DNA from: Aurantiochytrium sp. KH105
Taxonomy: Eukaryota > Sar > Bigyra > Thraustochytrida > Thraustochytriidae
Reading direction: 5' to 3'
Assembly: GCA_003116975.1 (NCBI GenBank)
Contig: BGKB01000094.1
Coordinates: forward strand, 1 to 64,000
DNA: 64,000 nt
The position numbers and the translations under genes are program-made. Shown one piece after another: positions 55,845 to 64,000 of the stretch (position 1 is its first letter; every line of letters starts with the position of its first letter). The notes under the pieces are model-generated. The model was not told where the DNA came from. It saw only the letters and a program-made list of their open reading frames with translations, and ran no database searches.

Positions 55845-57878
55845 TTACATGGGTAACCAGAGGCGCACGGTGGCATCGGCAGAACAAGTCGCAAGCAGCG
55901 GAAAGTCCGTCAAAGGTGCGAAATCTGTGGCGTAAACTCGGCCAGAGTGGCCCTTGAGCTTGTGCAGCAGCTGCGCGTCCTCGGTTGTGAGGCCGTACAC
56001 GTAGACACTTGAGGAAGCACTACCCGTGGCCAAAAGCGACGCGAGTGGTCTCCCCAAAGCGTCGACACGAGGACCAAGGCCGCCTCGAGGCGAAACAGTG
56101 TTCGCGCTGGCAACGGAAATATCAGAGGCTCCCACGGGGCTAAAAAAGGAAGCCCGAATGGGCCAATTCTTGTTCCGATGACCCAACAAGCTAAAAAGCG
56201 AGTGCGCGGGGGTCGGCGTCCCAAGCTTGGGCACACTTTCACCACCGGACTTGTTCCCGCCCTCCTCGTCGTTACGCTCGCTCGACCCATCTCCAGATGA
56301 CGGGGCGGTACGCTGACGTGAAAGAAGGCCCTCGGCGTCGTAGACGCGCAATACATTATCGTAACTGTTGACCGCGAGCAAGTGGCTGCCGTCCGCGGCA
56401 ACGCCCGTGACGAGGTTGGTAACAGGTCGGCCAGCTGGATCGTTGAGCAACGGCGTAAATGTGTCGAGCGGCGTTTGCATGCGAAGGTCCCACGCGTGCA
56501 CGACGCCCTTGGCGCTGGCACTAAAGAGCGTGTTGGGCGCGTTCATGGGTATGTGCACCATGTTGATGGCGCCAATGTTTTCCTCTCGCGCCGTGCGAAA
56601 GTACACGACGGGAGCGTTGCTCGACCGACCATCGACTGCAACAAGACTGCCCTTGCTTGTACCGGCGTACGCCAGCATTGGCTGCGTGCGATCTGTTTCC
56701 ACTGCATGCACAAAGCCGTCCAACTTGAACGTTTGCATCGGACGAACCTCTGAGCCTGTCCTACGACCACCATCGCCAGACTCGTTATCATCGTCGCGAC
56801 TTGCGCCATCCTTGTTGTTGTTGCTACTGCTGCCGTTTTGCCCGTTGCTATTTGCGCTGCCGTGGCTGGCACTGTTTGTTTGGCCGTTCCCATCGCCAGT
56901 GGCAGCGCCTGTGCCGTCATTGTCATTGCCAACGCTTTGGAGAGAAGTCTGAAATGCTGCGTGCGCGCGAGCGAGATCCCAAAAGCGCACCGTTTGGTCG
57001 AAACTGCCCGAAACGAGCATCGAGCAATCGCACGTCCATTTGATGTCAGAGACGAGCTGACTGTGACCGACCAGGCGAAAGGCCATTTCAACGGGTGAAG
57101 GGTTTGAGGTTGTCTCAGCGCTCAAAGCGGTCACGCGAAGCTTGGTGTCCGTGGTGAGACGCAAGGCCTCTGCGTTGACCGCACAGACGGCGATGGTGTG
57201 GTCGAAGGATCCAGAGGCGAGCCAGCGGCCGTTGGGAGCCCACTTGCAGCAGTACACGGCTCCGTCGTGGTGGGCGAGCTCGAATGTTTTGTCGAGCGGA
57301 TTCAAGTACGAGACTGCCTGCGAGGTGCGTTGCGCCTCGAGTGGGAGCTTGAAGGCGTTCATGACGCGCTCCACTGCGCCCAAATTGCTTGCGCCAGGTC
57401 CAGCGATGCGAACGTCCTCAAAGCTCGTGGTGCTCTGCGAGCGTGCGAGGTGAGTCTCGGTGGAGAACCCCATGTCGACTGGGAAGGCAAGGCTCGAGTT
57501 GCGCGGTCTCATGCCGGCTATTTGGTGGTGCTGCGGCTGCTGCACGCCGGTGGACATGTAGCTTGCGCCATAGCTCTCGCCGAGTTGTTCAAAGGCCTGC
57601 GGCATGCCGGCCGAGTTGAGGGGTCCGAGTGAGGGCGAGCCGCCCAGGAGCACGCTCGGCCGCAGCTGCGAGCCGTCTGCAGCGGTGCCGACGTCCGGCG
57701 CCTCCACCTCGAAGGGCCGCGTGTGCGCCTTCTTGAGCAGCCATTGCAGCTCGCCCAGCCGCGTTGACAGCTCAAAGACCGACCGTTTCAGCTCCCGGTT
57801 CTCGGCCTCGAGGTTGTCTACGCGTCGCTTCAGCTCCGCGGCCTCCTCGCCGCCTGCGCCCGCCCCGCCGCGGCCCAT
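55845..57878 (-). CDS. WD40-repeat protein with N-terminal coiled coil, 677 aa
   Basis: It starts at ATG 57878. Residues about 12-50 are a coiled coil (LKRRVDNLEAENRELKRSVF). A Ser/Gly/Pro linker follows to about 180. WD repeats run from about 205: HHDGAVYCCKWAPNGRWLAS, DCSMLVSGSFDQTVRFWDL, LFSASAKGVVHAWDL, and a final HSGRVYATDFAPLTD then CSADATVRLW. A disordered Asn/Ser/Gly insert of about 75 residues splits the propeller near 310-385. The protein ends right after the last repeat. WD40 propellers are scaffolds, and no specific orthologue could be assigned. The gap to the divergent TPR pseudogene is only 264 bases and contains TAGC palindromes. Confidence 0.88.
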   Translation of the reverse strand: MGRGGAGAGGEEAAELKRRVDNLEAENRELKRSVFELSTRLGELQWLLKKAHTRPFEVEAPDVGTAADGSQLRPSVLLGGSPSLGPLNSAGMPQAFEQLGESYGASYMSTGVQQPQHHQIAGMRPRNSSLAFPVDMGFSTETHLARSQSTTSFEDVRIAGPGASNLGAVERVMNAFKLPLEAQRTSQAVSYLNPLDKTFELAHHDGAVYCCKWAPNGRWLASGSFDHTIAVCAVNAEALRLTTDTKLRVTALSAETTSNPSPVEMAFRLVGHSQLVSDIKWTCDCSMLVSGSFDQTVRFWDLARAHAAFQTSLQSVGNDNDGTGAATGDGNGQTNSASHGSANSNGQNGSSSNNNKDGASRDDDNESGDGGRRTGSEVRPMQTFKLDGFVHAVETDRTQPMLAYAGTSKGSLVAVDGRSSNAPVVYFRTAREENIGAINMVHIPMNAPNTLFSASAKGVVHAWDLRMQTPLDTFTPLLNDPAGRPVTNLVTGVAADGSHLLAVNSYDNVLRVYDAEGLLSRQRTAPSSGDGSSERNDEEGGNKSGGESVPKLGTPTPAHSLFSLLGHRNKNWPIRASFFSPVGASDISVASANTVSPRGGLGPRVDALGRPLASLLATGSASSSVYVYGLTTEDAQLLHKLKGHSGRVYATDFAPLTDFPLLATCSADATVRLWLPM

Positions 57879-57890
57879 CGTTCCTGCCGG

Positions 57891-57950
57891 ATTGCCAGCT
57901 CTATAGCTAGCTGGCTAGCTATTGCCAGCTAGCTAGCTGGCTAGCTATAG
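57891..57950. repeat. Direct repeat of a palindromic AGCTAGCTGGCTAGCT unit
   Basis: Two near-identical units of about 30 bases (ATTGCCAGCT followed by AGCTAGCTGGCTAGCT, with a four-base difference) begin at 57891 and 57921, ending just 13 bases before the WD40 start codon. Each unit is almost self-complementary. Confidence 0.85.
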
Positions 57951-58142
57951 CTTGCTACAAACGACCAGGCCTACTAGAAGTAGTAGCCTCGGTGCTGGGC
58001 CACTTTGTTGCATTCTTTACTTTCCCAGTCTGCTAATTGCCTAGCATGCGTTCTCGCGCAGCTGCCACTGCGCACGCCATGATGCTGGTCATTGGCGCCC
58101 GGCTGCTTGCCTCTTTTGTGACTGCGATTCATCTCCACAAGC

Positions 58143-59270
58143 ATGACGTCTGAAGTGCGTTATCAACTTGGACAATTGAGCAGCAGCGAGCACCCTAGAA
58201 TGCCGAGGGCATCCGCGTCCTCTGCTTCTTCTTGTTGTTTTGTTTCCTCTGCGGGAGCATTGCCCTCCAGTGGCAAGAAAAAACGACCTCCAACGACACT
58301 CGTGATTGATACATCTGGCTCTTCAAAACCTCCCACCTTGTACAAGTACGGAAAAACAAACCGTCCAGAACCTCTCCACGCAAACCTACCGATGCCCTCA
58401 ACAAGGTCCGAATTGACTCCTCTCAGTCTCGTCAAGCCGACACCACGGCCCAACACGATGAGCTCCAATTTTAGCAGCACAGCTGAACACGGAGTGGTGC
58501 CGAGAACAAACAATTTGCCTTCGGGCTTTTTCAATGACTTGTCTCGACGTTGCCACTCGAGAGCATCCCGTCCATGCTTGGCTCGCCCAACTGCAGCCTG
58601 CCGACCCTGACGTCCACAAATGCCAACCAATCCTCGCCTCTTTCAAAATTCTCGTTCGATAGCAGCGTGACTCCGGAAAGTAGAAACAGTAACCCTCGAC
58701 ATTCGCGTCCATTACAAGAAGCTTCTGACCACGTCGAGCATTCGCCCGTGCCGAGCTCATCTATTACGGGTATTGACGGCGCACAAGGTCGCCGCGAGGA
58801 GGCTTTCTCGCAATACGAGAAAGCATTGTTGGATTTTCGATAAATAATTCACCCTCGTGTGGCCATGACGCTGAACAACTTTATGCTTCTCTACAAAGCG
58901 CAGGGCCGCAATGCTCTACTACACTTGAAAGGAGATTTTTCGATTTGCAGGGAGACGCTCGGTGCCAGGAATACACCACGTTAAATAAGATCGACCTGGT
59001 CTTTGAATTATGAAACTTGCATGAAGATGCCGGAGAAGCTCGCTTTTTCCACTTTCAAAGAGTCATTTGGACGTCGGCATCCCGATATGGTGACGATCCT
59101 CCCCAATCAATATTGAGGAGCTTCAAAACGATCGCGAAGATCGTAATGCCGTCCTGCCATCTTCTCAGAGCGCCAAAAGTAATCGTCTGGAAAATCGTGG
59201 CTCTAGTCATGCTGAGACGTTCGTATCACAAGCTTGAATTCGCAAATGCAGCGCGTAGACTCCTCAAAGT
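58143..59270 (+). pseudogene. Decayed TPR (kinesin-light-chain-type) repeat gene
   Basis: An ATG at 58143 opens a Ser/Pro-rich N terminus (about 130 codons). The frame moves by one base at about 58543, continues to EEAFSQYEKALLDF, then meets a stop at 58841. In the same frame past that stop it reads HPRVAMTLNNFMLLYKAQGR, the classic core of kinesin-light-chain-type TPRs. A later segment (RRHPDMVTILPNQY, about 59070-59114) resembles another repeat, and a third coding-like piece ends near 59250. At least three interruptions are visible. The host gene therefore appears dead. An intact version elsewhere in the genome would be expected, since such TPR proteins usually occur in families. Confidence 0.65.
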
Positions 59271-59688
59271 GAAATAAAGAAGCAAAACGAGGTTACTGGG
59301 TGAGAAGGTCCATTTCGCTTCGATTTCCTCATGAGTCGATCTCGTTTCGATGCACGCGTACACCCAAGCTCTATGACCAATCAGCTTTGCCGGACTCACA
59401 CATCGACAAAGGAGTTCACTCCTTTTTATTGATGACGAAACGAATTGGCCTCCTGCTCGTTTTTTTGGGGGGGGGGGGATAAGTTGCAGAGACTCTTCGT
59501 GCAAGCCGGCCCGAGATCACACAGATTGTATTGTAGTGCTGACATGAACAAACAGTTGAACGAACGAACGAAGGAACGAACGAAGGAATGAAAGTCAACT
59601 TGTCTAAAAAGAAATGATCATTGACACGTGCACACCAATTCGGGAATTCACTCGCTCGCTTTCTCATCGTAAGCGGCCGATAGCAAGC
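59271..59688. other. Intergenic, no gene seen
   Basis: It holds a run of 12 or so G at about 59466-59477 and (GAAC)n at about 59555-59590. The sugar-kinase frame is open back to an ATG at 59614, but the conserved start lies at 59689. Confidence 0.55.
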
Positions 59689-61278
59689 ATGAAGGCGAAG
59701 CGCGTGGTGGTGGCGGTGGACGTTGGCTCGCGGTCGACCAAAGTCGCGGCCGTGTGCCGGCAAGAAGACGGCTCCGAGCAAGTCCTTGCGACGGCGCAGA
59801 GTGAGTACGAAGCGCAACATGGGGCTCGCGGCATGGTCAAGCAGGACGCCGAGACGTGGTACACGGCCTTTGTGGACGCGCTGGAGCAAGTCCTCCGCAA
59901 ACTCGACCCGGCGCTACATCGCGTCAGCGAGATTGTCCTGAGTGGTCAGATGCAGTGCGTAGTTTGCGTGGATGGCGGTAGACCGCTCATGCCTGCGATA
60001 CTGTACTCGGATACCCGAGCGACCGAGGAGGCCGCAGAGCTGACCAAAATCTTTGGCGGCGCCGACAAGATTGCTGCACTTACGGGTAACTTCAAGGGGG
60101 CAGCCTCTTGCATGGCCAAGGCACTCTGGCTGAGTCGACGCAAGGCTGCAGTATTGACAATTGCACGTCATGTGCTTTTTGGTGCACATAGTTTCGTAGC
60201 TTGGCGACTCACTGGCCGTGCGGCCTGCGATCGTACGACGGCTCAAACAACGAGCTTTAGCAACAAAAATGCCGACGCGTGGTGCGCGGACATTTTCGAG
60301 CAAGGCCCGCGCGAACTTGCTGGCGACTGGAAACGACTCATGCCTGATCTGGTAGCCGTCAATGAGCCACTTGCCACGCTCGAAAAAGGACTCATGGGTA
60401 TTTCAGGGCTTGACTCTACGCTTGCGGCTACCTTTGGTGCGACTCCTGTGGCCATTTATCATGGTCCAGGCGACCTCGGAACGACAACGCTGGGCGCCGC
60501 GACCGTCCGCGCCCGCGCAGAAGCAGAGGGCGGCCGCGTCTCGAAGAGCTACATTTACATTGGCACCTCGGGCTGGATTGCGCGATGCGAGCCAGACAAC
60601 GCCAATGCCGCCGAGGAAGCTAATGATGGCGTCTTTCGCATTGCTCACCCACGTTCTGGGATGCAAATTGTTGCCTCCCCGATGACCACGTGTGGAGGCA
60701 ACGTGGAGTGGATTCGCGCCATGCTCCGGGATCCATCAGGAGATAAGACAGCATATGCCAAGCTCGACGCACTCGCTGGGTCATGTGACCCTGGCGCAAA
60801 CGGTGTGTTGTACCTGCCCCATCCTAATGGCGAGCGTGCCCCCTTGCAAAACCCTCATGCTCGTGCTGCTATGGTGGGCATTAGCGGCGAAACAACGCAG
60901 GCGCACCTTGCTCGCGCTGTGCTCGAGGGCGTCGCCTTTCATTTACGATGGCTTGCCGAGGCTGGTCACATGTTCGCCGACGCAGATGAGGCTGTCGTCG
61001 TTGTGGGCGGCGGAGCGCGCTCGACCGTTTGGTGCCAGATTCTTGCGACGGTGCTGGGTCGTCCTGTAGTCGTCAACAAGACGGAAAGCATTGACACAGC
61101 TGTGCTCGGAGCCGCGTCCTGCGTCACCACTGACGAAGAGCCCGCAGCGGCAGCGGCCAAGGACCTCGTCAAGCGTTTCGAGCCGGAAGACTTTTCTTAC
61201 AGTGCACTTTATACCGCGTGGCGTGCCGTCTACGGCGCTCTTCAAGGCCCTTACGCCGAGCTCCAAAAAGTTGCTTGA
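59689..61278 (+). CDS. FGGY carbohydrate kinase, probably xylulokinase-like, 529 aa
   Basis: The ATG at 59689 is preferred over one at 59614 because FGGY kinases begin almost directly with the phosphate-1 motif, here VVVAVDVGSRSTKVAAV. Other family landmarks are LSGQMQCVVCVDGGRPL and ILYSDTRA, the glycine-rich HGPGDLGTTTLG, and IGTSGWIARC. Near the C terminus is VVVVGGGARSTVWCQILATV, the ATP-binding adenosine motif with the downstream lobe typical of xylulokinases. These enzymes phosphorylate D-xylulose or a related sugar for the pentose phosphate pathway. The exact sugar is not fixed by these motifs. Single exon, normal length. Confidence 0.88.
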   Translation: MKAKRVVVAVDVGSRSTKVAAVCRQEDGSEQVLATAQSEYEAQHGARGMVKQDAETWYTAFVDALEQVLRKLDPALHRVSEIVLSGQMQCVVCVDGGRPLMPAILYSDTRATEEAAELTKIFGGADKIAALTGNFKGAASCMAKALWLSRRKAAVLTIARHVLFGAHSFVAWRLTGRAACDRTTAQTTSFSNKNADAWCADIFEQGPRELAGDWKRLMPDLVAVNEPLATLEKGLMGISGLDSTLAATFGATPVAIYHGPGDLGTTTLGAATVRARAEAEGGRVSKSYIYIGTSGWIARCEPDNANAAEEANDGVFRIAHPRSGMQIVASPMTTCGGNVEWIRAMLRDPSGDKTAYAKLDALAGSCDPGANGVLYLPHPNGERAPLQNPHARAAMVGISGETTQAHLARAVLEGVAFHLRWLAEAGHMFADADEAVVVVGGGARSTVWCQILATVLGRPVVVNKTESIDTAVLGAASCVTTDEEPAAAAAKDLVKRFEPEDFSYSALYTAWRAVYGALQGPYAELQKVA

Positions 61279-62352
61279 CTTACTATACGATCATAACCAT
61301 CAGCTTATTCCTACCGCCATACTGTACTCTTGCCTCGTTGCAATGATAGCTGCACCAAGCTAGAGAAGGTGGGGTACGCTTTTCACATTTCCAGCACCGC
61401 TTGTGTTCCGCACACACTCATTAGCTCTCTCGAAGCGGCTGCGGCCGGCCCGCTCTGCACGTGCCATACACACAGCATGCTTTGCCATTACCATCACGAC
61501 AACTACAAGGCGAGACCGCTTCCTTCGATACTCATTTGTCGAATGACTAGCTGCTGCGCACGCCGCGGAATTTCGCTGGAGGCCCACTGCGCGACGTGAG
61601 GGGTTCTCTGGCTGCGCTGGAAACTTGAAAGCTTTACGTGTCGTTGCCGCAGCCGCTTGTGCATAGAAGGTCGCAGAAGTTAGAAAGAAGGCGTCCTTTC
61701 GAGTGGCTCATTCAGTGTCATGAGGAGCGCCAGACTGCTTATAGGTTATTTTGGTGATTTGTTTTCTGAACGTATAGTAGGCCTTCTAGGCGTGCGCGTG
61801 CTCGAAGCGATTTTCGCTACAAGAATCACACCGTGTGTATAGTGTTGCATGATGAGGCAAGTGAAAAAAAAAGTGCCAGTCCGAGGATGACCTCATGCTG
61901 TCCGGGGGTCAAACAATTTTTTTTTTACAAAAAATAACTTTTACCTCGTACAGAGATCTTTTAGCTTGGAGAGTTTCTTCTTTGCGCAATAATCACATAA
62001 AGCACAGCTGATAGTAGGCCTATACCTATTTGTGTCACTGCCAAGCAAGTGGAAAAGAAATATTTTTAACCACTGCACTGGGTGCACGCGTGCAAACAAT
62101 TTTCATGAATCCCTCGCTCGCCAGCAACTCTTCCACGACCAGGGAAATCAGCGCAAGCAAAACTGCATCACCCATTCTAGCGTCTTTCGCTGCGTTTCCC
62201 TGCTGGAGTCGCAAGGCGACGCAGCGTCGCTCATTGACATCACTGCGCTCGCGTTAAAAGAAGTGTAAAAGAACAGTGTCAGCTTTTGCCTTTGACAAGC
62301 CAACTGCGAGCAGGAGCCGTCTACGCAGCCGTCTTGCGCCAAGCAGAACGCG
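61279..62352. other. 1.07 kb intergenic, no gene seen
   Basis: This AT-richer region between two plus-strand genes holds short A- and T-runs near 61864-61935. It should contain the 3' end of the sugar kinase gene and the promoter of the next gene. Confidence 0.55.
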
Positions 62353-64000
62353 ATGGGCCTGTTCGGGAGAAGGGAGACCACGAAGGAGCGCTACGAGCCG
62401 CGCAAGAGCCTCTCGCTGCAGCCGCTGTTCCAGCGTTTCAAGGTCGGGCGCGCAGAAGCCAGAGCGAAGACAGAGGCGTACCTCGAAATGACGAAGGACG
62501 AAAACTACAAGATGGCGCGTGCGCTGCACGAGCGCGCCCTCGAAGCCGGCACCTTCGTGCTTGGGCAAGGGACTGTCGCGGACTTCTACAAGGGTCTCAG
62601 CGGCTTCCTCGGTGAGCCGAAGTCTCTGATCGCGGAAGCTATGGAGAAGGAGCATTGCGGCAGCGCCGACTCGCAGATTGAGTTTGAAGTTCATCACTCT
62701 GGCATTACAACTACGTCTGAGATTGAATGGCATTTTGTGGCGAACCCGCAAAAAGGATTGGAGGAGCTTGGGCTCGATGCTTGGCCCGAAGAGACGAATG
62801 ATCGTTTCCTCGAGCACAAGCGCACGCCGACCCCTTTGGATGCATACGACGATGAAATTCTCCGCATCAACGCCGAACTGGAGAAGATGTTCATTCCTGG
62901 TCTAACGACCGACGAACTCATTGCTTGCAGGCTCTACACAGGCCCTTTGGGCCTCAAGTATAACAGCATGATTCGTGGTTACACAGCGGCGCATCAAACG
63001 TGGCGCCTAGAGTACCTTGATACATACTGCAAGGACAATCGCTATCCGACAACCATGCGGGTGCTGCAGTCAGCTGTAAGCAAGCTGGGCAAACTCTGCC
63101 CTGTTGAGGTCGCCTATAATGGTCTCACCAAAGGTATGCTTCCCGAACATTATTGGGTTCATCATGAAGGTGCATTTGCGCAAGGTGGCGTTGAGGGTGG
63201 GTTCATGTCGATGACGACCGAATACGATGTAGCTCTCAACTACGCTCGCCAGACAGATTTTGTCGTTCCAGGACCTGGGGGTCGCCCCGCTAAAGATGGC
63301 GGCCACTGCGGTGTGCTCCTCCAAGTAACAATGCCGCCTGTAGACCGCGGCGCAGACTTGGGTTGGCTTTCGCAGTATCCGTTCGAGCACGAGATCCTTC
63401 TTCCGCCTCTCACCTTTCACAGCGTGGATGAGATTATGCTCGAGCCAAACCACGAATCGGTGATCCTGCTCAAGACAACCTGCAGGCTTTCCACCGACGG
63501 AATGATGCGCCCACTCCTCGATTTGGAGGACAGCAAGGTCTTGAAAGATGCTCTGACAACTTCGAGTCTTGCGATGAAGGAGATGGAGTCGCGTTTCAGT
63601 GCGGCCAACAGCTACTTTGTCACGGGCAACCCTTTGGATGCTGTTCTTGGTCTTTCCCACTTTCTCAAGGTGGATGAGGCTACGTTGCATGACGGCCAAC
63701 GCGAAGGCATCGCGGCGATGGAGCGAGAGGTGCAAGAGTACGGCAACGCGGAACTGGAAGAGTGTTTGAACTACGTTCTCTACGAGCCCGTCTCGGAGAA
63801 AGAGTTCCCGAACGGTATTCGCGACAAGGGCCGCACGGAGACGTGCCTCGATGACTTTGTGAACAACGATATTGCAAAGCATTCGAACCTTGAAAAAGCG
63901 CACGTTGTAGCTCTGCGCCTCTACACGACGGCTGCCTTCAAGTACATCAACATGCCTCTGCGCGACCAGGAAGACAAGGAGCCACATCCGCTTCCCGTCA
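62353..64000 (+). CDS. Protein with tandem ADP-ribosyltransferase-like domains, partial (first 549 codons)
   Basis: The ATG at 62353 opens a frame with no stop before the window edge. Residues 1-170 are a charged, largely helical N-terminal region. Residues about 180-360 resemble an arginine-specific ADP-ribosyltransferase fold: ACRLYTGPLGLKYNSMI (Arg 193 at the R position), GGFMSMTTEYDVALNYA (Ser 286 near the STS position) and YPFEHEILLPP (Glu 345 and Glu 347 in the E-x-E position). Near residue 515 AHVVALRLYTTAAFKYINMP looks like the start of a second such domain. These enzymes move ADP-ribose from NAD onto proteins. The R-S-ExE triad suggests the first domain could be active. No signal peptide is seen, so the protein is probably intracellular. 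Confidence 0.75.
   Translation, partial: MGLFGRRETTKERYEPRKSLSLQPLFQRFKVGRAEARAKTEAYLEMTKDENYKMARALHERALEAGTFVLGQGTVADFYKGLSGFLGEPKSLIAEAMEKEHCGSADSQIEFEVHHSGITTTSEIEWHFVANPQKGLEELGLDAWPEETNDRFLEHKRTPTPLDAYDDEILRINAELEKMFIPGLTTDELIACRLYTGPLGLKYNSMIRGYTAAHQTWRLEYLDTYCKDNRYPTTMRVLQSAVSKLGKLCPVEVAYNGLTKGMLPEHYWVHHEGAFAQGGVEGGFMSMTTEYDVALNYARQTDFVVPGPGGRPAKDGGHCGVLLQVTMPPVDRGADLGWLSQYPFEHEILLPPLTFHSVDEIMLEPNHESVILLKTTCRLSTDGMMRPLLDLEDSKVLKDALTTSSLAMKEMESRFSAANSYFVTGNPLDAVLGLSHFLKVDEATLHDGQREGIAAMEREVQEYGNAELEECLNYVLYEPVSEKEFPNGIRDKGRTETCLDDFVNNDIAKHSNLEKAHVVALRLYTTAAFKYINMPLRDQEDKEPHPLPV

Noticed and set aside
63070-63987. Minus-strand open frame of about 305 codons
   Set aside because: It is the reverse of the ADP-ribosyltransferase-like gene, whose plus-strand frame carries the recognisable motifs.

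Overview
The window looks like nuclear DNA of a GC-rich, intron-poor protist. Large single-exon genes lie on both strands, some with acidic or serine low-complexity tracts, and are separated by GC-rich gaps with short tandem repeats. Two genes can be spliced with confidence (a SMIM4/UQCC5-like gene and a NUDCD2-like gene). Both use GT-AG introns of about 95-140 bases. The mix of families (CENP-O, BRWD/PHIP, gamma-carbonic-anhydrase-like, malic enzyme, FAM194, ABCG, an odd myosin) fits a heterotrophic stramenopile. A thraustochytrid/labyrinthulomycete is my best guess. This is inference; no rRNA or organellar marker is present to settle it.

Layout. 0-5.4 kb: a partial coiled-coil gene, an ESCRT-III-like gene and a PP4R3-like scrap on the minus strand, then a membrane-anchored secreted protein with an apparent frameshift and an orphan 581-aa protein on the plus strand. 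5.4-9.5 kb: 4 kb with no confident gene and one AT-rich island. 9.5-23 kb: NIF3, two divergent paralogues of an unknown nuclear-looking family (10.55-11.95 and 15.29-16.58 kb), a heptad-repeat coiled-coil gene, a large inverted duplication around a 15-bp minisatellite, a decayed gene, and a long acidic nuclear protein. 23-32 kb: CENP-O, SMIM4-like, a FAM194 + thioredoxin-like + receiver-like protein, a gamma-carbonic-anhydrase-like complex I subunit and a mitochondrial carrier. 32-58 kb: BRWD/PHIP, a myosin with predicted transmembrane segments in its tail, an ABCG half-transporter fused to a Notum/pectin-acetylesterase-like ectodomain, a four-pass membrane protein, NUDCD2, malic enzyme and a WD40 protein. 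58-64 kb: a decayed kinesin-light-chain-type TPR gene, an FGGY sugar kinase, and the first 549 codons of a protein with tandem ADP-ribosyltransferase-like domains.

How the genes relate. There are no operons. Several products are mitochondrial by family (gamma-CA-like, SMIM4, carrier, malic enzyme). BRWD and CENP-O act on chromatin or the kinetochore. The most unusual items are the membrane-anchored myosin, the Notum-ABCG-channel-like fusion, and four arrays of a CAAGTG/CACTTG element, mostly repeating every 19-23 bp, placed upstream of BRWD, between myosin and ABCG, and upstream of malic enzyme. These arrays may be a shared promoter module. I saw no retroelement, CRISPR array, rRNA or convincing tRNA.
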